Below are positions 33,114 through 40,903 of a stretch of DNA of 64,000 nucleotides, piece by piece. Numbering within the stretch: position 1 is the first letter of the stretch; each line of letters opens with the position of its first letter. This stretch comes from Mycolicibacter senuensis (GTDB lineage: Bacteria; Actinomycetota; Actinomycetes; Mycobacteriales; Mycobacteriaceae): NCBI RefSeq assembly GCF_002101885.1, contig NZ_LQPS01000047.1:1-64000 (forward strand), read 5' to 3'. A program made the translations under genes and the position numbers. The notes beneath the pieces are model-generated. The model ran no database searches and was not told the origin of the DNA. It worked only from the letters and a program-made list of their open reading frames with translations.

Positions 33114-33269
33114 TCAGTACCAGTAACGCCTGCCGCCGACCGGACGCCCGACCGCTCCCAGCACCCAGAACACCACGCCCATCACCAATAAGACGATCCC
33201 GATGGCCCACAGCAGGTAGACGTCGAACACCAGCCCCAGGATCAGCAGCAGCAAACCGAGTCCGATCAT
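33114..33269 (-). CDS. DUF6131-like 51-aa membrane protein (second copy)
   Basis: A 51-aa protein: two hydrophobic segments (MIGLGLLLLILGLVFDV and LLWAIGIVLLVMGVVFWVLG) and the tail GRPVGGRRYWY. It is a clear paralogue of the protein at 4438-4593. The ATG at 33269 overlaps the stop of the hemerythrin gene (ATGA), so it is translated with it. Tiny membrane proteins of this type are easily missed; the conserved length, tail and coupling support a real gene. Confidence 0.82.
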   Translation of the reverse strand: MIGLGLLLLILGLVFDVYLLWAIGIVLLVMGVVFWVLGAVGRPVGGRRYWY

Positions 33270-33829
33270 GAGGCGTACCCCAGGATCGCGTCGCGGGCCC
33301 GGTCCACCATCGAGGCGAACGGCCCCACGAACGCATTGGCCGGTGCACTCTCGACTCCGGCGTGCGGTCTGGTGGGCGCGATCGCCTCGGCGAGCTCGAC
33401 CGCCCGTTCCAGCAGCTGCAGTTCGGTGTCGCCGAGTTCTGCACGCAGCCCGGCGAACTCGTCGCGTTCTTCGTGGCCGGCGTGCTCGATGACGTCGTCG
33501 CGCAGCTCCCGGAGCTTCTCGGTGAAGAACTCCGAATCGACGTCGACGTCCTCCAGCTCGGCCAGGGCCGACTTGGCCTGCTTCTCCTCGGCCAGCCGCG
33601 CCTTGACCATCTCGCGACCGTAGTCGAGTTCGTGGGCGGCCCGCGGGTGCACGATCTCCTCTTCGGCGGTCTCGTGCACCGCCAGCAGCCGGCGCAACCG
33701 GACGAAGGATTCCTCGCGTTCGGCACCGGCGGCCCGCAACGTCTCGTCGAAGAGCGCCTTGATCCGTTCATGTTGGCCGGTCAGGAAATCGACCACGTCG
33801 ACCGGGTTCTGCAAGGACGTCTGAGTCAT
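33266..33829 (-). CDS. Hemerythrin HHE-domain protein
   Basis: A 187-aa non-heme diiron protein that may bind O2, NO or iron. The hemerythrin four-helix bundle covers residues about 10-150 with the ligand pattern in FLTGQHERI, LAVHETAEEEIVHP and EHAGHEERDEF. The C-terminal tail (APTRPHAG and following) resembles that of the protein at 48956-49540. ATG at 33829 follows a SigF-like promoter whose -10 is 10 bp upstream, so the mRNA would be nearly leaderless. Coupled to a DUF6131-like gene. Confidence 0.9.
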   Translation of the reverse strand: MTQTSLQNPVDVVDFLTGQHERIKALFDETLRAAGAEREESFVRLRRLLAVHETAEEEIVHPRAAHELDYGREMVKARLAEEKQAKSALAELEDVDVDSEFFTEKLRELRDDVIEHAGHEERDEFAGLRAELGDTELQLLERAVELAEAIAPTRPHAGVESAPANAFVGPFASMVDRARDAILGYAS

Positions 33830-33838
33830 GGCTACCGA

Positions 33839-33864
33839 CTACCCCGGCCCGCCAAGGGCGAAAC
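33839..33864 (-). promoter_or_regulatory. SigF-like promoter, hemerythrin operon
   Basis: On the minus strand GTTT (33861-33864), 16 bp, GGGTAG (33839-33844), 10 bp from the ATG at 33829 and just after the decarboxylase stop at 33867. Confidence 0.78.
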
Positions 33865-33866
33865 GC

Positions 33867-35336
33867 TCACGCCACCACCAGGATGTGCTCGAGGGCGGGG
33901 TCGGCGGCGTCCGGCAACGCCATTCCGGCCGCCAGACCGGACCGCAGATAGTCGATGACCGCGGTGTCGAGGCGTTCGCCGGGCACCACCGCCGGGATGC
34001 CGGGCGGATAGGGCGTGAGCTGCTCGGCCGCGATACGGCCGGCGGCCTGCGATGCGGCAACCATCTCGGTGCGGCCGAAGAACGCGTCGCGGGGCAGCTG
34101 CACACTCTCCAGCTGCATCTCCTCGGGCGAGGGCAGCCGGATCGGAGCCGGCGGGTCGAAAGACCGTGCGGCATCCCGCCATCCGCTCAACGCGTCCAGC
34201 AACCGGTCGGTGCTGCCGCGGTCGTCGGCGAAGGACAGGGTGGCCAGGATCCGGCGATGGTCGGCCAATCCCACGTCCAGACAGCGCTGTTCGCGCAGCC
34301 AGTCCCGCGCCTGGTAACCCGACGTGCCGGTCGCCGCGACGTCCACCAGCACCTGCAGCCGGTCCAGGTCGTGGGAGGCCTCCGCACCCAACAGCACATC
34401 GTCGAGCACCGCAACGTCGGGCAACTCGTCGATACGCGCGCGCACGTCCCGCGCCAACTTGCATGCGGCGTCCAGCATTTCGTTCCCGTGTTGCACCATC
34501 TGACGGCGCCAGCCGTCCAGCGCCGCGTAGATCGGCACACTCGGGCTGGTGGTCATCAACAGGTCGGCGCAGGCGGTGAGCCGCTCGCGGTCGATGAGAT
34601 CACCCTGGATGTGGTACACCGAACCCTGCTCGAACCCGGCTCCCATCTTGTGCACGCTTACCACGCAGACGTCGGCGCCGGCATCCATCGCCCAGGTCGG
34701 CAGGTCGTCGTGGAAGGGCAGGTGCGCGCCCCAGGCTTCGTCGACGATCAGCGGCTTGCCGCGCTGGTGACAGATCTCGGCGATAGCGGCCAGGTCCGCG
34801 CAGGTGCCGTAGGGCGACGGGCTGACGATCAGCGCGCCCGCGGCATCCGGATGTTCCTCCCACGCCCCGGCGACCCGATCCGGTGACGGCGGGTGAGAGA
34901 AATGTCGCTCGGCGTCCCAGCGCGGGGTGATCCAGCGCGGCTGGATGCCGGAGAAGATCAAACCGCCCACGATCGATTTGTGGCTGTCGCGTGGTAGCAG
35001 CAGTCCGCCGGACGCACCGCCGGCCACCGCCATCATCGCAGCGCGCACCGAAAGCGAACTGCCACACGTGGAGAAGAACGCCATCTCGGCGCCGACCGCG
35101 TCGGCCATCAGTTGCTCGGCGTCGGTCAGCACATCGCCGCGCGCCTGCCAGTCGTCCAGCCCGCCGCGCGCCAGTACGTCGGCGCGGAACAGGTCGGCTC
35201 CCAGCACATCACGCACCGACTGATCGGCACCGCGGCCTTGACGGTGTCCCGGCGGGCTGAAGCCGTACCGGTCCTTGCGGTGGTAGTCGGCCAGGGCTTC
35301 CAGCACAGGTGCTCGGCGGTGATCCATCTCGGCCAT
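33867..35336 (-). CDS. Orn/Lys/Arg decarboxylase family PLP enzyme
   Basis: A 489-aa fold-type I PLP enzyme. The N-terminus has YGFSPPGHRQGRG; the PLP lysine is in VCVVSVHKMGAGFEQGS; GGLLLPRDSHKS is also family-typical. Members decarboxylate ornithine, lysine or arginine to polyamines, which protects against acid and oxidative stress. It is shorter than the inducible enterobacterial enzymes and lacks their wing domain. ATG at 35336 divergent from the molybdopterin oxidoreductase, both starts lying 44 bp apart around overlapping SigF-like elements. Confidence 0.88.
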   Translation of the reverse strand: MAEMDHRRAPVLEALADYHRKDRYGFSPPGHRQGRGADQSVRDVLGADLFRADVLARGGLDDWQARGDVLTDAEQLMADAVGAEMAFFSTCGSSLSVRAAMMAVAGGASGGLLLPRDSHKSIVGGLIFSGIQPRWITPRWDAERHFSHPPSPDRVAGAWEEHPDAAGALIVSPSPYGTCADLAAIAEICHQRGKPLIVDEAWGAHLPFHDDLPTWAMDAGADVCVVSVHKMGAGFEQGSVYHIQGDLIDRERLTACADLLMTTSPSVPIYAALDGWRRQMVQHGNEMLDAACKLARDVRARIDELPDVAVLDDVLLGAEASHDLDRLQVLVDVAATGTSGYQARDWLREQRCLDVGLADHRRILATLSFADDRGSTDRLLDALSGWRDAARSFDPPAPIRLPSPEEMQLESVQLPRDAFFGRTEMVAASQAAGRIAAEQLTPYPPGIPAVVPGERLDTAVIDYLRSGLAAGMALPDAADPALEHILVVA

Positions 35337-35347
35337 ATCGGCTAGGC

Positions 35348-35372
35348 ATACCCACGACGATCAGCGGGTAAC
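35348..35372 (-). promoter_or_regulatory. SigF-like promoter, PLP decarboxylase
   Basis: On the minus strand GTTA (35369-35372), 15 bp, GGGTAT (35348-35353), 11 bp from the ATG at 35336. It overlaps a plus-strand GGGTAA. Confidence 0.68.
35366..35371 (+). promoter_or_regulatory. SigF-like -10 element, molybdopterin oxidoreductase
   Basis: GGGTAA 9 bp before the ATG at 35381. No GTTT-like -35 at the right distance, so only half a promoter is seen. Confidence 0.35.
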
Positions 35373-35380
35373 CGGACGTC

Positions 35381-37711
35381 ATGACCGACCGCATCGCCGA
35401 GCCCTGGGGTGCGCGGACACCGTATGCCGCTGGGCAGCGATGGCCCGACCGGGTCGACACCGAGCTCAGCGACGGCCTGGGCGCCGACGAGGTGGACTGG
35501 ACGCAGTCGGCGGCGGTTCTGCATTCCAACGGCGACGGTATCGACATCGCCGCGCACGACGGCAGGATCGTCGGGGTGCGGGGCCGCAGCGTCGACCGGG
35601 TCAACCACGGCCGGGTGGACCCCAAGGACCTGTTCGGCTGGCAGGCCAACAACTCCCCCGATCGGTTGACGGTGCCGCTGGTGCGGGACCGCGGCCGGCT
35701 GGTCGAATCCGACTGGGACACCGCGATGAATCGGATCGTGTCGACCACGCAGGCACTGCTGCGGGATATCGGCCCGAGCGCGATCGGCTTCTACACCAGC
35801 GGTCAACTGCTGCTCGAGGAGTACTACACGCTCGCGGTGATCGCCCACGCCGGGCTGGGCACCAATCACATCGACGGCAACACCCGGTTGTGCACCGCCA
35901 CCGCCGAGTGGGCGCTGAAGGAGACGTTCGGCTGCGACGGCCAGCCGGGCTCCTACACCGACGTCGATCACGCCGACGTGATCGCCCTGTACGGCCACAA
36001 CGTGGCAGAGACGCAGACCGTGCTGTGGTCACGCATGCTGGACCGGTTGGCCGGCGCCGACCCGCCGCAGCTCATCTGTGTCGACCCGCGCGAAACGGCG
36101 GTCGCCAAAGCGGCGACGGTCCACCTGGCGCCGGTCCCCGGCACCAACCTGGCGTTGATGAACGGCTTGCTGCACGAGGTGATCGCGAACGACTGGGTGG
36201 ACCACGACTACGTCGCCGCCCACACCGTCGGCTACGACGAACTGGCCGGCTGCGTCGCGCCGTATCCGCCGGAGCGGGTGGCGCGGATCTGCGATGTGCC
36301 GGCCGGGCAGCTGCGGCGGGCCGCGGAGATCCTCGGTCATGCGCAGCGGCTGTTGTCAACGGTGTTGCAGGGCTTCTACCAATCCCATCAGGCGACCGCG
36401 GCGGCTGTTCAGGTCAACAACCTCAACCTGATTCGCGGCATGCTGGGCCGCCCGGGTGCCGGGATCCTGCAGATGAACGGGCAGCCGACCGCGCAGAACA
36501 CCCGCGAATGCGGCGCCAACGGTGATCTGCCGGCGTTCCGGAACTGGCAGAACGACGAACATGTCGCCGAGCTGGCCCGGCTGTGGAACGTCGATCCCGC
36601 GAAGATCCCGCATTACTCCGAGCACACCCACGCCATGCAGATGCTGCGCTTCGCCGAGCAGGGCAGTCTGCGAATGCTGTGGGTCAGCGCCACCAATCCG
36701 GCGGTGTCGCTTCCGGAGTTGCGCCGCATCCGGCAGATCCTCGGTCAATCGCGGCTGTTCCTGGTGGTGCAGGACATCTTCCGCACCGAGACCGCCGAAC
36801 TCGCCGATGTGGTGCTGCCGGCGGCGGCGTGGGGCGAGAAGACCGGAACGTTCACCAATGCCGACCGCACGGTGCACCTCTCCGACAAGGCCGTCGACCC
36901 GCCCGGGCAGGCCCGCCCCGATCTGGACATCTTCTGCGACTACGCGCAGCGGATGGACTTCTGTGATCGCGACGGCGCCCCACTGATCTCCTGGAAGGAT
37001 CCCGAGTCGGCGTTCGCGGCCTGGCAGCGCTGCAGCGCCGGGCGCCCCTGCGATTACACCGGGCTCAGTTATGAGAAGCTGCGCGGCGGCAGCGGAATCC
37101 AATGGCCCTGTGACGCCGAGCATCCCGACGGTACCGAACGGCTGTATGCCGACGGCGCGTTCTTCAGCAAGCCGGACTACTGCGAGAGCTACGGCAAGGA
37201 CCTGGTCACCGGAGCGGCGATCGGGCCCACCGAGTACCGGGCGGCCAACACCGACGGCAAGGCGGTGTTGCGGGCCGCCGGCTACACCCCGCCGCATGAG
37301 CTGCCCGGCGCCGGCGAGCTGTGGCTGACCACCGGCCGCACCGTCTATCAGTTCCACACCCGCACCAAGACCGGCCGGGCACCGCAACTCAACGACGCGG
37401 CCCCGCAGGTGTGGGTGGAGCTGTCGGCGGCCGATGCCCAACGCTGCGGGATCGGTGACGGTGACATGGCCGAAATCCGTTCGGCGCGCGGCAGTGTGTA
37501 CGCCCGCGCCCGGGTGGGCGGCATCCGGGACGGGGTGGCGTTCCTGCCGTTTCACTACGGCTATTGGGATGCCGCCGACGGGGCGGGCCACCACCGTGCG
37601 GCCAACGAACTGACGATCACCGACTGGGATCCGGTGTCCAAGCAGCCGCTGTTCAAGACGTCGGTGGCGCGCATCCGCAAGCGCGCCGCGACAGATCCGA
37701 GCGGCTGGTGA
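35381..37711 (+). CDS. Molybdopterin oxidoreductase lacking the N-terminal Fe-S site
   Basis: A 776-aa member of the formate dehydrogenase/nitrate reductase (DMSO reductase) superfamily. The bis-MGD fold is clear: GQLLLEEYYTLAVIAHAGLG, IDGNTRLCTATAEW, QMNGQPTAQNTRECGANGDLP and the late FHTRTKTGRAPQL. The first cysteine in the whole chain is C171, the probable Mo ligand. The N-terminal region that normally holds a [4Fe-4S] cluster (C-x2-C-x3-C...C) aligns with a stretch without any Cys (residues 38-85). Electrons must leave by another route. A small soluble protein is coupled downstream. Confidence 0.88.
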   Translation: MTDRIAEPWGARTPYAAGQRWPDRVDTELSDGLGADEVDWTQSAAVLHSNGDGIDIAAHDGRIVGVRGRSVDRVNHGRVDPKDLFGWQANNSPDRLTVPLVRDRGRLVESDWDTAMNRIVSTTQALLRDIGPSAIGFYTSGQLLLEEYYTLAVIAHAGLGTNHIDGNTRLCTATAEWALKETFGCDGQPGSYTDVDHADVIALYGHNVAETQTVLWSRMLDRLAGADPPQLICVDPRETAVAKAATVHLAPVPGTNLALMNGLLHEVIANDWVDHDYVAAHTVGYDELAGCVAPYPPERVARICDVPAGQLRRAAEILGHAQRLLSTVLQGFYQSHQATAAAVQVNNLNLIRGMLGRPGAGILQMNGQPTAQNTRECGANGDLPAFRNWQNDEHVAELARLWNVDPAKIPHYSEHTHAMQMLRFAEQGSLRMLWVSATNPAVSLPELRRIRQILGQSRLFLVVQDIFRTETAELADVVLPAAAWGEKTGTFTNADRTVHLSDKAVDPPGQARPDLDIFCDYAQRMDFCDRDGAPLISWKDPESAFAAWQRCSAGRPCDYTGLSYEKLRGGSGIQWPCDAEHPDGTERLYADGAFFSKPDYCESYGKDLVTGAAIGPTEYRAANTDGKAVLRAAGYTPPHELPGAGELWLTTGRTVYQFHTRTKTGRAPQLNDAAPQVWVELSAADAQRCGIGDGDMAEIRSARGSVYARARVGGIRDGVAFLPFHYGYWDAADGAGHHRAANELTITDWDPVSKQPLFKTSVARIRKRAATDPSGW

Positions 37712-38190
37712 AACTCGACCTGGCGTTGCGGGAGCTGCACCGCTCCGAGACGTCGCTGGCGCGCCGGTTCCGCCGAGTGGGCGAACGACACAAGACCGAC
37801 CACGACGTCTTCCACCTGTGTGCCGATCTCGCGGCGTGGTCAGACGATCATGTTCGCCGGCTCGCGCAGGCCGGACGAGACCACGGGCTACGGCTGGCCG
37901 AGTCCCCGGCCCGGCCCGGGCGGCTGTTGTCGTGGTTGCGCCGGTTGACCAGCGTGGTGCTCGCCCGGCGGCCCGAGCCGGGCCTGCTGCTGCTGGCCGA
38001 TCTCCGCAGCCTGCACCTGCACTCCGCGGCGGTATCGGTGGATTGGGTGCTGCTGACTCAGGGCGCCCGGGCCGCCCGCGACGGCGCGCTGCTCGAGCTC
38101 GCTTCGCAGTGCCACCCCGAGACGCTGCGGCAGTTGGACTGGACCACCACCATGCTCAAAGAGCTGGCGCCGCAAGCCCTACTCTCCTAG
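37708..38190 (+). CDS. Hypothetical helical protein coupled to molybdopterin oxidoreductase
   Basis: A 160-aa protein, probably all-helical, rich in Leu, Arg and His (ELHRSETSLARRFRRVGERH; DVFHLCADLAAWSDDHVRRL). The His/Glu pattern recalls ferritin-like or hemerythrin-like bundles but I cannot assign a metal site. GTG start at 37708 overlaps the stop of the oxidoreductase (GTGA), so the two are translated together and this may be its electron-transfer or assembly partner. The stop falls in a tandem repeat shared with the convergent gene. Confidence 0.75.
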   Translation: MKLDLALRELHRSETSLARRFRRVGERHKTDHDVFHLCADLAAWSDDHVRRLAQAGRDHGLRLAESPARPGRLLSWLRRLTSVVLARRPEPGLLLLADLRSLHLHSAAVSVDWVLLTQGARAARDGALLELASQCHPETLRQLDWTTTMLKELAPQALLS

Positions 38191-38228
38191 TGCCGAGCTC
38201 TCCTAGTGTCGGGCTCTCCTAGCGCCGG
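38182..38228. repeat. 16-bp tandem repeat spanning convergent stop codons
   Basis: About three copies of a 16-bp unit beginning CTCTCCTAG. The first copy supplies the TAG of the plus gene ending at 38190 and the third supplies the TAG of the minus gene ending at 38219. Confidence 0.85.
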
Positions 38229-38569
38229 AAGGCGATCACCAGCGCCAGCAGATCGAGGCCCAGCAGCGCCCAACCGGCCAACGGGACGAGGAATCCGCGC
38301 CGCCGGCCCGCGGTCCAGAACGAGATCAGGATGGTCAGCGCGGCGATGACCGGCGCACCGTAATAGAAGATGCCGAACACCACGCCGCTCGGGCCCATGT
38401 CGGGGCACTCGGTGGTGCTGCAGGCGGCGGTGCTCATCACCGCCCCGGTCGCGACCACCATCACCAGGGCCGCTCCGGCGGCGGTCAGCAGCGCCGTCAC
38501 CCAGTTGACCCAGAGCCGAGCGCGATGGTTGTCGGTGTCGACCGGCACCGGCATCGGTTCTCCGGTCAC
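38219..38569 (-). CDS. Small membrane protein (paralogue of 57041-57427)
   Basis: A 116-aa integral membrane protein with three or four hydrophobic helices. The pattern ARLWVNWVTALL, then a Cys-bearing loop (STAACSTTECPDMGP) between helices 1 and 2, VVFGIFYYGAPV and WALLGLDLLALVI is repeated in the protein at 57041-57427 (WTWINWTLSLL; ALCSTAACPGLQ; LFGLLYHGAA; WVLLAADLVALL). The two Cys of the loop probably form a disulfide. GTG at 38569 overlaps the stop of the PfpI gene; the pair shares one SigF-like promoter. Confidence 0.78.
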   Translation of the reverse strand: MTGEPMPVPVDTDNHRARLWVNWVTALLTAAGAALVMVVATGAVMSTAACSTTECPDMGPSGVVFGIFYYGAPVIAALTILISFWTAGRRRGFLVPLAGWALLGLDLLALVIAFRR

Positions 38570-39135
38570 AGCGCCGCCTTCGACGACTCCAGCTCGGTGA
38601 CCAACGCGTCGCAGAAGGCGGGCAGGTCGTCGGGCTTGCGGCTCGACAGCAGGATCGACGGGCCGCAGTCGCAGCGCACCAACTGTTCGTCGACCCACTC
38701 CCCGCCGGCATTGACGATGTCGGTGCGCAGGCTCGGCCACGATGTGAGCCGCCGCCCGGCCACCACCCCGGCTTCCACCAGGGTCCACGGGCCGTGGCAG
38801 ATGACAGCGACCGGCTTGCCGGCATCGAAGAACTCCCGCACGAGCGCGACCGCACGCTGGTCGGTGCGCAACTGGTCGGGGTTGGCCACCCCGCCGGGCA
38901 GCACCAACGCATCGAAGTCATCCGCTGAGACGTCGTCGGCCACCCGATCGGCGTCGAATTCGTCGGCGCGGTCCAGGTGGTTGAACGCCTGAACCGGTCC
39001 GGCGGTCGTCGACACGAGCACCGGGGACGCCCCGGCCTTGGCGACCGCGCGCCACGGCTCGGTCAACTCGACCTGCTCGACCCCTTCGGGCGCCACCAGA
39101 AACGCCACGCGGAGTCCCTCTCGCGATCCGGACAT
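38566..39135 (-). CDS. DJ-1/PfpI family protein
   Basis: A 189-aa class I glutamine amidotransferase-like protein of the DJ-1/PfpI group. The nucleophilic Cys is in PVAVICHGPWTLVEAGVVAG, with DALVLPGGVANPDQL before it. Members act as deglycases, chaperones or proteases against damaged proteins under stress. ATG at 39135; a perfect SigF-like promoter is 66 bp upstream. The leader contains a short direct repeat. Operon with the small membrane protein. Confidence 0.92.
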   Translation of the reverse strand: MSGSREGLRVAFLVAPEGVEQVELTEPWRAVAKAGASPVLVSTTAGPVQAFNHLDRADEFDADRVADDVSADDFDALVLPGGVANPDQLRTDQRAVALVREFFDAGKPVAVICHGPWTLVEAGVVAGRRLTSWPSLRTDIVNAGGEWVDEQLVRCDCGPSILLSSRKPDDLPAFCDALVTELESSKAAL

Positions 39136-39151
39136 CGGCCTCTCCCTTTCT

Positions 39152-39184
39152 TTTCGGGCAGCTCAGGCCCTTTCGGGCAGCTCA
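39152..39184. repeat. Direct repeat in PfpI leader
   Basis: TTTCGGGCAGCTCA occurs twice at a period of 19 bp between the promoter at 39201-39226 and the ATG at 39135. Confidence 0.8.
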
Positions 39185-39200
39185 TGTGCTTGACGTCCCC

Positions 39201-39226
39201 ATACCCGATGCCCCAGCCGCACAAAC
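39201..39226 (-). promoter_or_regulatory. SigF-like promoter, PfpI operon
   Basis: On the minus strand GTTT (39223-39226), 16 bp, GGGTAT (39201-39206): perfect match. Confidence 0.82.
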
Positions 39227-39232
39227 GGACCG

Positions 39233-39258
39233 GTGTAGCCGGCGGGTGGTGGGGGTAT
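39233..39258 (+). promoter_or_regulatory. SigF-like promoter, beta-propeller lipoprotein
   Basis: GTGT (39233-39236), 16 bp, GGGTAT (39253-39258), 9 bp before the ATG at 39268. Divergent from 39201-39226. Confidence 0.6.
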
Positions 39259-39267
39259 CCCCGCGAA

Positions 39268-40302
39268 ATGACATGGCGGGGGTGGTGCGGCGCTGCGGCT
39301 GTCGGCGTGCTCGTCTGCGCCGGCTGCTCGCTGCCGGGGCGGTCGCTGCAAAGCGCGCCCGAAGCCGCCGCCGTACCGGTGCAGACCCCGCTGCGCGACC
39401 CGGTGTGGTCGTCTGCGACCGGCTCGCTGATCGCGCTCACCGACGACGGTCGGCTGGCCGCGGTCGACAACCCCGACCGGCCCGGCGCGGCCAGCAGATT
39501 CTCGGCGCCGCTGCACGCCGGGCGCAACGTGCAGATCAGCCGCGCCGACGACCAGACCGTATTCGTGCCCCAGCCGGCGCGTAACCGGGTCGCGGCGATC
39601 GAGCTGGCCGGCCTGCAGCAGATCGGCGACATCGACGCCGGCCCGTCCCCGGCCTACCTGTCCGAGGTTTCGGGCCTGCGGGTGCTGCTGGCACTGTCCG
39701 CCGACGGGGCGACGGTGACCCCGGTCGAGGAGCACGGGCTGCGCAAATTGCCCGGTACCCGGGTGGCCGCCGGCGCCACCGGCGTCGTCGACGGCGCCAA
39801 CCGCGGGCGCGCCATCGAATTCCACGTCTACGGACCGCACGGCATCTCCTACTACAAGGGCCCCGCATCGCCGCCCGAGCACCGCGGCCGTTACCAGACC
39901 GCCGTCATGGCAGCCGCCGGGGACGGCACCGCGGCGAGCCGGGTCTATCTGGCCGACAGCCGTGGCGACACGCTCTACGCCGTCGAATCCGCCCGCGGTG
40001 GACACGGTTTGCAGGAGATCGGCCGTTCGCCGGTCTCCTCGCCGATCCGCTATCTGGGTTCCGACGACAACCGGGTGTATGCCGCCACCGACACCGCCGT
40101 GACGGTGTTCGAGTCGGCGCCGTTCACCGGTTATCCACACGGCAGCATCCCGGTGCTGCGTGTCATCGACTACCGGGCCGGTCTACCGTCCGGGCCGGCC
40201 CGGTCCGCCCCTCTGTCCGGCATGGCGATCGGGCCCGACCGCGTCTATCTGACCTTGCGGGGCCAGCCGGTCGTGGCAAGTGTCGCCAAGCCCCGGCTGT
40301 GA
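39268..40302 (+). CDS. Putative lipoprotein with beta-propeller-like repeats
   Basis: A 344-aa exported protein. The N-terminus has a signal peptide with an imperfect lipobox ending CAGC (Cys near residue 20). The mature part shows repeated short strands ending in DDG/DNP turns (LIALTDDGRLAAVDNP, YLADSRGDTLYAVES, AATDTAVTVFES), the pattern of a WD/NHL-like propeller, so it probably binds a partner at the cell surface. I do not recognise a family. ATG at 39268 is nearly leaderless behind the SigF-like -10. A small cytosolic protein follows. Confidence 0.78.
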   Translation: MTWRGWCGAAAVGVLVCAGCSLPGRSLQSAPEAAAVPVQTPLRDPVWSSATGSLIALTDDGRLAAVDNPDRPGAASRFSAPLHAGRNVQISRADDQTVFVPQPARNRVAAIELAGLQQIGDIDAGPSPAYLSEVSGLRVLLALSADGATVTPVEEHGLRKLPGTRVAAGATGVVDGANRGRAIEFHVYGPHGISYYKGPASPPEHRGRYQTAVMAAAGDGTAASRVYLADSRGDTLYAVESARGGHGLQEIGRSPVSSPIRYLGSDDNRVYAATDTAVTVFESAPFTGYPHGSIPVLRVIDYRAGLPSGPARSAPLSGMAIGPDRVYLTLRGQPVVASVAKPRL

Positions 40303-40318
40303 CGACGGGAGGTCCGAT

Positions 40319-40615
40319 TTGAGCTCGATCGAACGGATCCGCATCGACGACGATGTCGCGGTGCTCACCGACCAGGTGCGGGCATTGCGGGAACTGGGGC
40401 AACGCGCCCAAGTACACGATTGGCACATCTACGACCTGAGCATCCGGTGGGGCACCGCGCTGGCCGGGCGGCTGCGCCGGCTGGCGTATTACCACGACCG
40501 CGGCCAACTCGACGACGACGCCGAGCGCCGGGTCGCGGCGGTGTGCGACGAGTTGCGCAGCGTGGCCCACCTGGTGGAGCGGTTCGGTCTCGCCCGCCCC
40601 GACCTGCCGGCGTGA
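40319..40615 (+). CDS. Hypothetical protein, TTG start
   Basis: A 98-aa charged, helical protein (VAVLTDQVRALRELGQRAQVHDW; GRLRRLAYYHDRGQLDDDAERR). The TTG at 40319 is chosen because GGGAGG lies 6-11 bp before it and it follows the lipoprotein stop by 16 bp; no ATG fits. Family unknown to me. Convergent with the minus-strand zinc-ribbon-like gene. Confidence 0.65.
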   Translation: MSSIERIRIDDDVAVLTDQVRALRELGQRAQVHDWHIYDLSIRWGTALAGRLRRLAYYHDRGQLDDDAERRVAAVCDELRSVAHLVERFGLARPDLPA

Positions 40616-40634
40616 CTGACGCCGCGGTGGTTGC

Positions 40635-40901
40635 CTAATCGAGGAATTCCTTGCGCCGCAGCCGGATCGCTGTCCGCGGTTGCGGGCAGGACGGGTCACG
40701 ACAGGTCAGCGCGACCAGGTAGGCGTCGTTGTCCTCGTCGAGGAACAGAAACCCCAGATACAACGCCTGGCCCACCGCGAACTCGGTGCCGCCGCAGGCC
40801 GCGCAGTGTCCGCCGCGTACCCGCACCAGCGCCGAGACCCGTTCGCGGGCTGCGGCTTCGACGTCGATCAGCTCGGGGCGGGCGGCGGTATCGGTGGTCA
40901 C
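40635..40901 (-). CDS. Small Cys-motif (zinc-ribbon-like) protein
   Basis: An 88-aa protein with two Cys pairs, CAAC in GGHCAACGGTEF and CRDPSC in LVALTCRDPSCPQP, which could hold a zinc or iron-sulfur centre. GTG at 40901, 2 bp after the stop of the molybdopterin membrane protein, so it is the distal gene of that operon and may assist its cofactor or electron path. Function unknown. Confidence 0.7.
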   Translation of the reverse strand: MTTDTAARPELIDVEAAARERVSALVRVRGGHCAACGGTEFAVGQALYLGFLFLDEDNDAYLVALTCRDPSCPQPRTAIRLRRKEFLD

Positions 40902-40903
40902 GG

